A stretch of DNA of 64,000 nt. Origin: Microbacterium sp. Marseille-Q6965. Its GTDB lineage: Bacteria; Actinomycetota; Actinomycetes; Actinomycetales; Microbacteriaceae. Every line of letters begins with the position of its first letter. The stretch's first letter is position 1. This document shows, in pieces, positions 22,459 through 31,049 of the stretch. The notes beneath the pieces were generated by a model, which was given only the letters and a program-made list of their open reading frames with translations, was not told the origin of the DNA and did no database searches. The DNA is taken from NCBI RefSeq assembly GCF_946151065.1, contig NZ_CAMGZA010000002.1:476669-540668 (forward strand), read 5' to 3'. The position numbers and the translations under genes are program-made.

Positions 22459-24620
22459 GCGCTGCGCGACAGGCGCGAGGGCCACCAGATGGCCCTGCCC
22501 ACGTCGACGGCGAGGGCGGGCACGAGGAGCGTGCGGACCACGAACGTGTCGAGCAGCACGCCGAAGGCCACGATGAACGCCAGCTGCACGAGGAACAGGA
22601 TCGGGATCACCGCGAGGGCCGCGAAGGTGGCCGCCAGCACGATGCCCGCGGAGGTGATGACGCCGCCCGTGAGGACGAGGCCCCGCAGCACCCCCTCGCG
22701 AGTGCCGTGCGCGAGGGACTCCTCTCGCACCCGCGTCATGAGGAAGATGTTGTAGTCGATGCCGAGCGCGACGAGGAAGACGAAGCCGTAGAGAGGGACC
22801 GCCGGATCGGCGCCCGGGAAGCGCAGCACGTGCTGGAAGAACACGCCGGCCACGCCCATCGCCGTGCCGAAGGAGAGCACGGTCGTCAGCACGAGCAGAA
22901 CCGGCGCCAGGACGGCGCGCAGCAGCAGCATGAGGATCACGAGGATGACCGCGAGCACGACGGGGATGATGAGCGCCCGGTCGTGGATCGACGCGTCGTT
23001 GGTGTCGATCGCGGTCGCCGTGACGCCGCCCAGGAGCACCCCCGAGCCGTCGAGGTCCTCGCGGAGCGCGCGCACGGTGTGCTCGGCTGCGGCGGAGTCG
23101 GCGGCATCCGCGAGCGTCGCCTGAAGCAGGACGAGACCGTCGACCACGGTGGGTTCCGGCGTCGGGGTGCCGGGAGGCCCGACGGCCTGGATGCCGTCGG
23201 CGGTGACCGGGGCCGAACCGCTGGGCGAATCCGCCGACACCACCGTCACCGCCGTGACGCCCTCCGCGCCGAGCAGCGAGTCGGCGGTGTCCTCCAGTGC
23301 CTGCGCCGGCGCGAGTGCGAGGACCGGGCTGCCGGAGCCGCCGGGGAAGTGCTCGCCGAGGATGCGCTGACCGTCGCGCGCCTCGGAGCTGCCGAGCACG
23401 AGATCCGACTGCGGTACGCCCTCGGCCTGAAGCTGTGTGAGGCCGAGGCAGCCCACGGCGAGCACCAGCGTGGTGGTGATCCAGATCCGGCGTGGCCGGC
23501 GTTCCACGGCGCGCGCGACGCGGCCCCACACCCCGGTCTTCTCGCGTTCCGGGGCGGCGCCGTCGGCGCGGGGCGAGAAGACCGGGCGCCGGGGCCAGAA
23601 GGCCGCGCGCCCGAACAGGAGCAGCACGGCGGGCAGGAACGTGAGGGCCGCGAGCATGGCGAAGACGATGCCGATGGCTGCGACGGGCCCGAGGGTGCTG
23701 TTCGAGCGCAGATCGCTCAGCAGCAGGCACAGCAAACCGGCGATCACCGTTCCACCCGACGCCAGGATGGGCTCGACGGATCCGCGAACCGCCCGGCCCA
23801 GCGCCGTCCCGCGGTCCTCGACGGCACGCAGCTCTTCCCGGAACCGGGCCACGAGCAGCAGCGAGTAGTCGGTGGCGGCGCCGATGACGAGGATGAAAAG
23901 GATGCCCTGCGTCTGGCCGCTGAGGAGGAGCACATCGGCGTAGGCGAGCCACCACACGACGAGCAGCGCCACGCAGAGCGCGAACACGCTCGTCGTGAGC
24001 ACCGCGAGCGGCAGCAGCACGGAGCGGTACACGAGCACGAGGATGACGAGGACGGCGGCCAGCGCGACGCCCAGCAGCAGGCCGTCGATGCCCGCGAAGC
24101 CCGCGGCGAGGTCCGCCGAGAACCCGGCGGGCCCCGTCACGTGCACCGCGACGCCCTCCGGCGCGGCGTCGCGAAGCGCGGCGCCGAGGCTCCCGACGGC
24201 GTCGCCGAGATCGGCCTCGGCATCGAGGGGGACGAACGCCTGCGCCGCACGGCCGTCCTCGGACGGCAGGAGGGGGGAGGCCCCCTCGGCGACCTCGGGC
24301 ATCGCGACCGCGTCTTCCAGTGCGCGTCCCAGCGCGTCCAGCGCCGCTGGGTCGAGCTCCCCGTCGGCCGAGAAGACGACGATCGCCGGGATCGCGTCGC
24401 TGTCGGAGAAGGTCGTCTGCGCGTCACGCACCACGGTGGCGTCGGCCGATTCCGGGAGGTAGGCGGTCGCATCGTTGGACGAGACCTCGCTCACCTTGCC
24501 GAACAGCGGGCCACCGAACGACGCGCCGGCCAGCCAGACGAGGATGAGCGCCGCCGGGAGCAGGACGCGGGCGAGGCGAGGGCGGGGTCGTGCGGGACGC
24601 GAGCGGCGGGTGCTGGTCAT
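22425..24620 (-). CDS. MmpL/RND-family membrane transporter
   Basis: 731 residues in the two-repeat MMPL layout. There is a first helix (VLLPAALILVWLAGASFG), an extracytoplasmic domain (to about 190) and a bundle of five to six helices (LLLGVALAAVLVILVLVYRSVLLPLAVL; ILFILVIGAATDYSLLLVARFREEL). The arrangement repeats after about 370 (PVVLAVILVILMLLLRAVLAPVLLV; VALGIDYNIFLMTRVREESLAHGTREGV). The GAATDYSLLL and LGIDYNIFL motifs carry the proton-relay aspartate-tyrosine pairs. It probably exports a lipid or hydrophobic compound; the substrate is unknown. Divergent from a MarR gene that likely controls it. Confidence 0.93.
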   Translation of the reverse strand: MTSTRRSRPARPRPRLARVLLPAALILVWLAGASFGGPLFGKVSEVSSNDATAYLPESADATVVRDAQTTFSDSDAIPAIVVFSADGELDPAALDALGRALEDAVAMPEVAEGASPLLPSEDGRAAQAFVPLDAEADLGDAVGSLGAALRDAAPEGVAVHVTGPAGFSADLAAGFAGIDGLLLGVALAAVLVILVLVYRSVLLPLAVLTTSVFALCVALLVVWWLAYADVLLLSGQTQGILFILVIGAATDYSLLLVARFREELRAVEDRGTALGRAVRGSVEPILASGGTVIAGLLCLLLSDLRSNSTLGPVAAIGIVFAMLAALTFLPAVLLLFGRAAFWPRRPVFSPRADGAAPEREKTGVWGRVARAVERRPRRIWITTTLVLAVGCLGLTQLQAEGVPQSDLVLGSSEARDGQRILGEHFPGGSGSPVLALAPAQALEDTADSLLGAEGVTAVTVVSADSPSGSAPVTADGIQAVGPPGTPTPEPTVVDGLVLLQATLADAADSAAAEHTVRALREDLDGSGVLLGGVTATAIDTNDASIHDRALIIPVVLAVILVILMLLLRAVLAPVLLVLTTVLSFGTAMGVAGVFFQHVLRFPGADPAVPLYGFVFLVALGIDYNIFLMTRVREESLAHGTREGVLRGLVLTGGVITSAGIVLAATFAALAVIPILFLVQLAFIVAFGVLLDTFVVRTLLVPALAVDVGRAIWWPSRLSRSAQPSGARSGRS

Positions 24621-24669
24621 GGTGCTTCCCGTGTGGTGAGCGGCGGGGCGGACCCTCGAGGATTTCCCT

Positions 24670-24699
24670 AGCCTAGCTAGATGTATCAGCGGCGTACAA
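24670..24699 (-). promoter_or_regulatory. Promoter of the mmpL gene with overlapping palindrome
   Basis: Minus strand TTGTAC (24699-24694), 18-bp spacer, TAGGCT (24675-24670). The -10 region lies in a CTAGCCTAGCTAG stretch (24668-24680) containing the palindrome CTAGCTAG, a likely operator for the divergent MarR protein. Confidence 0.55.
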
Positions 24700-24710
24700 C
24701 TGCGCTCGGA

Positions 24711-24716
24711 TAGGGT
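24711..24716 (+). promoter_or_regulatory. -10 box for leaderless marR transcript
   Basis: TAGGGT followed by exactly 6 bp and the ATG of the MarR gene, the spacing expected when transcription starts at the start codon. Confidence 0.5.
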
Positions 24717-24722
24717 GACGGC

Positions 24723-25346
24723 ATGCGGGAGAAGGGGGACGACGCGCAGTCGCAGCTGTACGACGTGCGCGCGAGCGACCCGGACGGTGTGCTCGTCGAC
24801 CGCTCCCAGGTGCCGGAGGAGGAGCTGCCGCAGATCGCGGCGCTCATGACGGCCGTCGCATCGCTGCGCGCGGCGGAGCAGCGCCTGACGGAGGCCTCGC
24901 GCCGGTACATGCGCCTGGGTGACACGGACATGCGTGCACTGCACTTCCTCATCGTCAGCGGAAACCGCGGCGCGGTCGTGACCCCCGGAGCCCTCTCGCA
25001 GCACCTGGGCATCACCACCGCCGCGACGACCAAGCTGCTCGACCGGCTGGAGGCCGCCGAGCACATCACCCGCACGCCGCACCCCACGGACCGGCGGGCG
25101 CTGGCGATCGAGATCACGCCGCGCACGCGCGAGGCCGCGATGCAGTCCGTCGGGCGCCAGCAGGCCCAGCGCTTCCTTGCGGCGGCGAGACTCACGCCGG
25201 CGGAGCGGGAGGTCGTGATCCGTTTCCTCCACGATATGGCCGCGATGATCGACCCCGGTGAGGACGAGGCGGCGCCGGGGCGGCGGTTCCCGGCCGGCAC
25301 GGTTCAGTCCTCCGGTCCCCGCTCGGCATCGAAGGCGGCGCGATAA
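24723..25346 (+). CDS. MarR-family transcriptional regulator
   Basis: 207 residues. A winged helix-turn-helix core spans about 65-125: DTDMRALHFLIVSGN, then VTPGALSQHLGITTAATTKLLDRLEAAEHITRTPHPTDRRALAIEITP, the MarR recognition helix and wing with its D-x-R-A pattern. A ~60-residue N-terminal extension and a basic C-terminal tail are longer than usual. It is divergent from the MmpL exporter, the usual arrangement for a MarR repressor and its pump. The 3' end overlaps the convergent next gene by 43 bp. Confidence 0.9.
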   Translation: MREKGDDAQSQLYDVRASDPDGVLVDRSQVPEEELPQIAALMTAVASLRAAEQRLTEASRRYMRLGDTDMRALHFLIVSGNRGAVVTPGALSQHLGITTAATTKLLDRLEAAEHITRTPHPTDRRALAIEITPRTREAAMQSVGRQQAQRFLAAARLTPAEREVVIRFLHDMAAMIDPGEDEAAPGRRFPAGTVQSSGPRSASKAAR

Positions 25347-25753
25347 CGCGAATCGGCCTCCTCGAGCAGGCCTTTCTCGAGCCGCGCCACGGGGATCGCG
25401 TCGTCCAGGAGCGGCTCGCAGTCCGGCCCGCGCCCGACGAGGCGACCGGTCAACACCCAGGCGAAGCGGGCGGGGTTGGCCTCGGCGAGGTGGCGGTACT
25501 GGCACAGTTGCCTGGCCAGCCAGTCGGCCACCGGCCTCGTCCACCACGGCTCGGGAGCGAGGGGATTGACCGACAGGCCGGGCAGCTCCAGACCGCTCTC
25601 GGTGTCGATGCTGCCGCCGCCGTCGTCCTGCGCCGGCCCCTCGGAATAGCGCAGGTGCAGCTCCGGGCGCTGCGCGATCAGATCCTCGAGCTCGGCGAGC
25701 GATCCCACGGGCTCGCGCTCGAACTCGTGTCGCTCCAGCATGCGGCCCGGCAT
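25304..25753 (-). CDS. Conserved small protein, resembles DUF6098 family
   Basis: 149 residues, soluble and acidic. It contains SLAELEDLIAQRPELHLRYSEGP, DTESGLELPGLSVNPLAPEPWW and VADWLARQLCQYRHL, a pattern I associate with the actinobacterial DUF6098 family. No catalytic motif or function is known to me. It starts 2 bp after the zinc dehydrogenase stop, so it is almost certainly co-expressed with that enzyme and the P450. ATG 25753 (MPGRMLERHEFEREP) chosen; longer versions run into the dehydrogenase gene. Confidence 0.8.
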   Translation of the reverse strand: MPGRMLERHEFEREPVGSLAELEDLIAQRPELHLRYSEGPAQDDGGGSIDTESGLELPGLSVNPLAPEPWWTRPVADWLARQLCQYRHLAEANPARFAWVLTGRLVGRGPDCEPLLDDAIPVARLEKGLLEEADSRYRAAFDAERGPED

Positions 25754-25755
25754 GG

Positions 25756-26934
25756 TCAGGCCGCCGGGTCGAGGACGACCTTGATGCAGCCGTCCTCCTT
25801 GCGCTGGAAGGTGCGGTACATGTCGGGGGCATCGGCCAGGGGCACGCGGTGCGTGGTGAGGTCGCTCGTGCCCAGCGGGTCGTCGTCGCGTTCCACGAGT
25901 TCCACGAGCTGCGGCACCCAGCGCTTCACGTTGCACTGGCCCATGCGCACCGTGAGCTGCTTGTCGAACATCGTCTTCATCGGCAGGATGTCCGCGTCGC
26001 CGGCGTAGACGCCGCTGATCGAGACCGTGCCGCCGCGCCGCACCAGGTCGATCGCCGACAGCAGGGCGGCCGTGCGATCCATGCCCAGGCGATCCATCAC
26101 CGGGCGGGCGATCGCGTCGGGGAGCGATCCGAGCGCGAGGTGCGCCGCGTGCACGGCCGGTGTGCCGTGCGCCTCCAGTCCCACCGCGTCGATCACCGCG
26201 TCGGCACCGCGCCCGTCCGTGGCGTCGCGCACGCGCTCGGGGGCCTCGTCGATGTCGTAGGCCTCCACGCCGTGCCGCTGCGCCATGGCGCGCCGCTCGG
26301 CGACCGGGTCCACCGCGAGCACGCGGTGGCCGAGGTGTCGGGCGATGCGCGCGGCGAACTGGCCGACCGCGCCGAGGCCGAGAACCGTGACGGTACCGCC
26401 CTCCGGCACATGCGCGTACTGCACGCCCTGCAGGGCGGTGGGCAGCACGTCGCTGAGGAACAGGTAGCGCTCATCGGGCAGCTGCTCGCCCACGGGGATG
26501 GTGTTGTAGTCCGCCAGCGGAACCCGCAGCAGCTCGGCCTGCCCGCCGGGCACCTGGCCGTACAGCTTCGTGTAGCCGAACAGCGCGGCACCGGTTCCCT
26601 GCTCGGTCACCTGCGTCGTCTCGCACTGTGACTGCAGGCCGTGGCGGCACATCCAGCAGTGGCCGCAGGCGATGTTGAACGGCACGACGACGCGCTGTCC
26701 CGGCCGCAGCGAGGTGACCTCCGAGCCGACCTCCTCGACGATGCCCATCGCCTCGTGGCCGAGGATGTCGCCCGCGTCGAGGTAGGGACCGAACAGCTCG
26801 TAAAGGTGCAGGTCGGACCCGCAGATGGCCGTCGACGTCACCCGCACGATCGCGTCGGTCGGCTCCTCGATGCGGGGGTCGGGCACCTGCTCGACCGACA
26901 CCTTGCGGCGTCCCTGCCAGGTCAACGCTCTCAT
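25756..26934 (-). CDS. Zinc-dependent alcohol dehydrogenase family protein
   Basis: 392 residues, medium-chain dehydrogenase fold. Catalytic zinc ligands Cys38 (AICGSDLH) and His60-Glu61 (GHEAMG); structural zinc cysteines at about 90, 93, 96 and 104 (CGHCWMCRHGLQSQC); Rossmann motif VLGLGAVGQFAARIARHLG near 185. The insert around DVLPTALQGVQYAHVPEGG and the MFDKQLTVRMGQCNVKRW segment resemble the glutathione-independent formaldehyde dehydrogenase-like subgroup. NAD(P)-dependent oxidation of an alcohol or aldehyde; substrate unknown. Third gene of the acidic protein-P450-ADH-DUF operon. Confidence 0.9.
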   Translation of the reverse strand: MRALTWQGRRKVSVEQVPDPRIEEPTDAIVRVTSTAICGSDLHLYELFGPYLDAGDILGHEAMGIVEEVGSEVTSLRPGQRVVVPFNIACGHCWMCRHGLQSQCETTQVTEQGTGAALFGYTKLYGQVPGGQAELLRVPLADYNTIPVGEQLPDERYLFLSDVLPTALQGVQYAHVPEGGTVTVLGLGAVGQFAARIARHLGHRVLAVDPVAERRAMAQRHGVEAYDIDEAPERVRDATDGRGADAVIDAVGLEAHGTPAVHAAHLALGSLPDAIARPVMDRLGMDRTAALLSAIDLVRRGGTVSISGVYAGDADILPMKTMFDKQLTVRMGQCNVKRWVPQLVELVERDDDPLGTSDLTTHRVPLADAPDMYRTFQRKEDGCIKVVLDPAA

Positions 26935-26961
26935 CTCGGCTCCTCGTCTCGTCGGTGGGCG

Positions 26962-28257
26962 TCAGGTGCGCCGGATCTCCGTCATGAGGAATCCGGATCG
27001 GGGGAGGGTGGGGAAGCGGCGCAGGTCCACGCCGAGGTCCTGCGCCGGCACCTCGTACGTCATGCGGCGCGTGAGAAGCCGCACGATCTCCTCGAGCAGC
27101 TCGATCGCGAGCGGCTCACCGGGGCAGCGGTGGCTGGTCGCCAGATCGTCCCCGGCACCCTGTGCGATCAGCGCGTTGACGGCATGCGCGCGGTGGTCGT
27201 CGGAACCACCCGTCGCGGCGTGCCGCTCGGGCCGGAAGCGCAGAGGCTCGCGCCACAGGCGCGCGTCGCGGTGCGTGGCGAAGATGTCGAGCGCGACGAG
27301 GGCGCCCGGTGCGAAGCGCTCGCCGCGCCACTCCAGCTCATGCGTCGCGCGACCGGCGATGAGAGGGAAGAACGGCGCGGTGCGGCGCACCTCCTGCACG
27401 AAGCCCCGCAGATGCTCCTCGTCCCCGGACCGGAATCGCTCGGCCCAGGCCGGATGCTGGTGCAGCGCGAGCGCGGCGAACACCGCAAACCGTCCCACCG
27501 CGACGGTGGGGCGCAGCAGGTTGAGCAGCTCGACCGTCGCCACCTCGTCGTTCAGCCCGCGGCCGTCGGCGTCCCGATGCGTCAGCAGCCGCTCGAGGGC
27601 GGCACCGCGGTTGCCGTCGCGCGCATCGCGCACCCGCTCCTGCGCCCACCGCTCCGTCGCGCGTCGGCGCAGCCGGCCTCGCCAGTTGGGCGGGCCGAAC
27701 GCCCCGGCGCCGTCGAGCATCGCCAGGAACTCCGCCGTGCGGGCGTCGGCCGCGTCGTCATCCAGCGGCAGACCCGCCCAGCGGCAGGCCGCGCGCGTGA
27801 GCACCTCGGCCACGGCCTCGTGCAGCCGGACGGTGTCGGCGCCCTGCCAGTCCTCGAGGGCGGCGTCCCACTCCTCGCGCAGGAGCGACCTCATCCGCTC
27901 GCGCCCCGACCCGTCCAGCAGGTCGAGGAACAGCGCCTTGCGGCTGCGGTGGGCATCGCCGGCCAGGGTCTGCACGCTGCCCTCGTCCTGCAGGGAGTGC
28001 AGCACCGAGGCGGGCATCGCCGCCGTGCGCGAGAAGCGGTCGCCCTCGGCGCAGAACCTCGCCGCCTCGGCGCCCCGCACGAAGGTGACGGGCAAGCCCA
28101 CCAGGCGCGTGCGGAACGCGTCGGATCCCAGCCGCTCGAAGCGCCGGGCACCGTAGCCGTACCCCTCGGCGAGGAGAGGCACCGCCGCATCGCCCGGCAG
28201 GCGCGGGATCGCCGCGTCCCGCTCGCGCACCGGGGCCTCGATGTCGTGACCTCGCAT
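26962..28257 (-). CDS. Cytochrome P450, CYP152 (fatty-acid peroxygenase)-like
   Basis: 431 residues. Haem-binding Cys378 lies in QGAGDDLATSHRCPGEPLAIELL, which matches CYP152 peroxygenases (QGGG...HRCPGE) rather than the usual FxxGxxxCxG. The I-helix has Arg249-Pro250 (NLLRPTVAVGRFAVFAALALHQHP), the pair that anchors the fatty-acid carboxylate in CYP152 enzymes and replaces the normal acid-alcohol pair. It therefore probably hydroxylates or decarboxylates fatty acids with hydrogen peroxide and needs no reductase. ATG 28257 (MRGHDIEAP) with GGAGG upstream; 27 bp before the ADH gene. Confidence 0.88.
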   Translation of the reverse strand: MRGHDIEAPVRERDAAIPRLPGDAAVPLLAEGYGYGARRFERLGSDAFRTRLVGLPVTFVRGAEAARFCAEGDRFSRTAAMPASVLHSLQDEGSVQTLAGDAHRSRKALFLDLLDGSGRERMRSLLREEWDAALEDWQGADTVRLHEAVAEVLTRAACRWAGLPLDDDAADARTAEFLAMLDGAGAFGPPNWRGRLRRRATERWAQERVRDARDGNRGAALERLLTHRDADGRGLNDEVATVELLNLLRPTVAVGRFAVFAALALHQHPAWAERFRSGDEEHLRGFVQEVRRTAPFFPLIAGRATHELEWRGERFAPGALVALDIFATHRDARLWREPLRFRPERHAATGGSDDHRAHAVNALIAQGAGDDLATSHRCPGEPLAIELLEEIVRLLTRRMTYEVPAQDLGVDLRRFPTLPRSGFLMTEIRRT

Positions 28258-28264
28258 GCTCAGA

Positions 28265-28648
28265 TCAGAGGTCCTCCGGCGAGACGTCACCCTGGCCGTC
28301 CGGACCGAGGTCCACCAGGTCGGGGTCCTCGCCCTGCGACTCCGGCTGCAGCTCGGCGTCGGGCAGGTCCTCGATCGGCACCTGGTCCGCGTCGTCGGGG
28401 ATCTCGGCCGGGTCGGCGCCCGTGCCCGTCACGTCCCCGGTGCGGCCACCGGTGTCGGTCACGTCGGACTCCGGATCGCCGAGGTCCGCGCCCTCCCACT
28501 CGCGCTGCGCCGGGTCGTCGAGCGGGTCGGCCGTGACCGACGTGTCGCGCTCGTTCGGCGTCTGCTCCTCCAGCGGGTCGAAGTCCTGCAGGTCTTCGTC
28601 CGCGGCGGCGGCAGCGCGCTCGCGACCCTCGTCTGCGGCGTTCGTCAT
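28265..28648 (-). CDS. Acidic, probably disordered hypothetical protein
   Basis: 127 residues, extremely rich in Asp, Glu, Pro and Gly (DLQDFDPLEEQTPNERD; DPAEIPDDADQVPIEDLPDAEL), with no membrane segment, cysteine or recognisable domain. ATG 28648 follows GGAAAGGGGACGAG. It leads the operon containing the P450 and the dehydrogenase, whose start lies 7 bp after its stop. Function unknown; such proteins are common stress-expressed genes in actinobacteria. Confidence 0.75.
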   Translation of the reverse strand: MTNAADEGRERAAAAADEDLQDFDPLEEQTPNERDTSVTADPLDDPAQREWEGADLGDPESDVTDTGGRTGDVTGTGADPAEIPDDADQVPIEDLPDAELQPESQGEDPDLVDLGPDGQGDVSPEDL

Positions 28649-28828
28649 GTGCTCGTCCCCTTTCCGGTCGGATGTCTCGGCCCCAGCCTGCGATGCCCGG
28701 CGCGCGGTCGGCAGGGGGTTGATTCCCGCTGGATGCCGATGTAACCCGAGGGGCGAGGCGGGCTATCACGGGGCCGCGCGGCCGACAAGGGGGCGGCGGC
28801 GCGCGGGCGCGCGCGGCAGGATCAGGTC

Positions 28829-30340
28829 ATGACGGATGCCCGATCGCTGTGGATCGCCACCGCCCCGCGCATCCCGGTCGACGCCGACCTGCCGGCCGAC
28901 ACCGAGGTCGCGATCGCCGGCGGCGGACTGGCGGGCATCGCCGCCGGCCTGGCCCTCGCCGAGCGCGGGCACCGGGTCGTGGTGCTCGAGGCCGAGCGCC
29001 TCGGCGCGCGGACGACAGGGGGCAGCACGGGCAAGCTGACGCTGCTGCAGGGCACGACGTTCAGTCGCATCCTCCGCCACGCCGGCGACGAGGTGTTGCG
29101 GGCCTATCGCACGGGCAACGCAGCGGGGCGGGACTGGATGCGCGCGCACCTGGAGGGCATGCCCGGGGCGCTCGCTCGGCGCGACGCGGTCACGTACGCG
29201 ACCACCGAGGACGGTGAACGCGCGCTTCGGGAGGAGGCGGACGCGCTCGCCGCGGCGGGGGTGGAGGTCGAGCAGCTCGGCCCCGGTGGGGTGGGGCTGC
29301 CGTTCGAGGTGGCAGCAGGGCTGCGCCTGCCCGACCAGGACCAGCTGCACCCGCTCCTCGCCCTCGCGGTGCTCACCGCGAAGCTGCGGCGCCTTCGCGG
29401 CGTCGTCGTGGAGGGGTGTCGCGTGCGCGCGGCGGAGCCCGACGGCGCGGGTTTGCGGGTGTCGACGGACCGGGGCGACATCCGGGCGGATCGGCTGGTG
29501 CTCGCAACCGGCTCTCCGATCCTGGACCGCGGGCGGATGTCGTCGCGGCTGTCGGTCTCGCGCGAGTTCGCGGCGGCATACCGCCTGCCCGACGCGGTGC
29601 GGCCGCCGAAGGCGATGTACCTGTCGGTCGATCCGGTGCCGCGCTCGCTGCGCTCGGCACGCGGGCTCGACGGCGAACCGGTGCTCGTCGTCACGGGCGA
29701 CCCCTTCGAGACCGGCAGGGAGGACGACACCGCCGCACGGCTCGCGGCACTGGATGCCTGGGTGCGAGCGGTCTACCCCCGCGCCTGGCGGATCACCTGG
29801 TGGGCGGCGCAGGACTACCGCACGACGTCGTCGCTGCCGCACGCGGCGGAGGTGCCGGGCTCGAGGGGGCGCATCCTCGCGGCGACCGGTTTCGCGAAGT
29901 GGGGCATGACGAATGCCGCTGCCGCGGCGCTGGCACTCGCGGGGCAGGTCGCCGGAGACGAGCCGCAGTGGTCCGCGCGGCTGCGGGAGCACCGCGGCGG
30001 GCTGCGCGACGCCGCACAGGCCGTGAGCCTGAACGCGGCCGTGGCGGGGCATCTCGTGGGCGGTTGGGCGGCGCCTCATACGCGCGCGGAGGGGCCCGCT
30101 GCGACGGTCCAACGGCGCGCAGGCGCGATGGTGGCGGAGTCGATCGTGCGCGGCAAGCGCTGCGCGGTGTCGGCCGTGTGCACGCATCTCGGCGGCATCG
30201 TGCGGTGGAACAGTGCGGAACAGACCTGGGACTGTCCGTTGCACGGCTCCCGCTTCGCGCCCGACGGGCGCGTGATCGAGGGCCCGGCCGTCGACGATCT
30301 GGCGCCGCGCGACCCGTCTGCACCGGACGAACGGGGGTGA
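28829..30340 (+). CDS. FAD-dependent oxidoreductase with C-terminal Rieske [2Fe-2S] domain
   Basis: 503 residues. The dinucleotide-binding motif at about 27-56 (VAIAGGGLAGIAAGLALAERGHRVVVLEAE) and FGVLTG-like DAO-fold segments (GRILAATGFAKWGMTNAAAAALALA) form a glycine-oxidase-type flavin domain. The C-terminus adds a Rieske cluster site Cys451-x-His453 ... Cys469-x2-His472 (CTHLGG and CPLHGSRF). Fusions of this kind occur in actinobacteria and Bacillus (YhfW-like). Substrate unknown; the Rieske domain suggests one-electron transfer from the flavin. Confidence 0.88.
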   Translation: MTDARSLWIATAPRIPVDADLPADTEVAIAGGGLAGIAAGLALAERGHRVVVLEAERLGARTTGGSTGKLTLLQGTTFSRILRHAGDEVLRAYRTGNAAGRDWMRAHLEGMPGALARRDAVTYATTEDGERALREEADALAAAGVEVEQLGPGGVGLPFEVAAGLRLPDQDQLHPLLALAVLTAKLRRLRGVVVEGCRVRAAEPDGAGLRVSTDRGDIRADRLVLATGSPILDRGRMSSRLSVSREFAAAYRLPDAVRPPKAMYLSVDPVPRSLRSARGLDGEPVLVVTGDPFETGREDDTAARLAALDAWVRAVYPRAWRITWWAAQDYRTTSSLPHAAEVPGSRGRILAATGFAKWGMTNAAAAALALAGQVAGDEPQWSARLREHRGGLRDAAQAVSLNAAVAGHLVGGWAAPHTRAEGPAATVQRRAGAMVAESIVRGKRCAVSAVCTHLGGIVRWNSAEQTWDCPLHGSRFAPDGRVIEGPAVDDLAPRDPSAPDERG

Positions 30341-30379
30341 GGCAGGTTCGTCCCGACGCCCAGGGGTCTCGGGAGGACG

Positions 30380-30385
30380 TACGGT
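30380..30385 (+). promoter_or_regulatory. -10 box for the leader micro-ORF and flavin reductase
   Basis: TACGGT followed by exactly 6 bp and the ATG of the 8-codon ORF at 30392, the same leaderless geometry seen ahead of several other genes in this window. Confidence 0.4.
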
Positions 30386-30391
30386 CGAAGT

Positions 30392-30418
30392 ATGCGCACG
30401 AATGAGGCAGTCCGATGA
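30392..30418 (+). CDS. Eight-residue leader peptide ORF
   Basis: ATG...TGA encoding MRTNEAVR. Its stop overlaps the ATG of the flavin reductase gene in an ATGA junction and it starts 6 bp after a TACGGT -10 box. It could couple translation of the downstream gene to a leaderless mRNA. Real use is inferred from geometry only. Confidence 0.3.
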   Translation: MRTNEAVR

Positions 30419-30969
30419 CCGAAGTGACCGCGATGACCGACCGCTTCAAGGCCGTGTTCCGCCAGCACCCGGCCGCCGTCACCCTCATCACGGGTCTTGC
30501 CCCCGGGGGCCCTGTCGGGCTGACGGCCTCGAGCCTGTCGTCGGTGGCGGCGGCTCCTCCCGCCGTGTCGTTCTCCGTCACGCGCGCCACCGGCTCGGCC
30601 GGGGGGCTCCTGTCCGCCGGCGAGGTCTCCGTGCATCTGCTCGGCGCCCAGCACGCCGCGACCGCCCTGGCGTTCTCCCGCTCCGGCGAGGAGCGCTTCA
30701 CGGCGGCCCAGGGGTGGGAGTGGGATGCCGACGGCCACCCGGTGCTGCCTGACGCGCGCGCCACGCTGCGCTGTCGCATCGTCGACACCCTGCGCGTTGC
30801 GGACTCGTCCCTCGTCGTGGCGGAGGTGCTCGACGTCGTCATCGGTCCCGACGCCGAGCCGCTGCTGTATCACGACCGACGCTTCCATGCGTTCGACCCG
30901 TCCGCCCGGGTCCTCGACCCCACCCTGCCGACCGCGGCGGTGTCCGACCCTCAGCCGCCTCGGGCGTGA
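30415..30969 (+). CDS. Flavin reductase family protein (FMN-binding split barrel)
   Basis: 184 residues. Flavin reductase-like fold: FKAVFRQHPAAVTLITGLAPGGPVGLTASSLSSVAAAPPAVSFSVTR (FMN site), then SVHLLGAQHAATALAFSRSG and LLYHDRRFHAF. Proteins of this family use NAD(P)H to reduce FMN/FAD for partner monooxygenases or act as flavin-binding oxidoreductases. ATG at 30415 or the in-frame ATG at 30433 (MTDRFKAVF). No monooxygenase partner sits next to it. Confidence 0.9.
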   Translation: MTEVTAMTDRFKAVFRQHPAAVTLITGLAPGGPVGLTASSLSSVAAAPPAVSFSVTRATGSAGGLLSAGEVSVHLLGAQHAATALAFSRSGEERFTAAQGWEWDADGHPVLPDARATLRCRIVDTLRVADSSLVVAEVLDVVIGPDAEPLLYHDRRFHAFDPSARVLDPTLPTAAVSDPQPPRA

Positions 30970-31049
30970 GGACGAGGGGTTCCCCGTCGCGGTCACGCTT
31001 TGTCACATCGGAAGCGGGCTCGCCCATCCGGGTTAGCGTGGAGGCGCCT

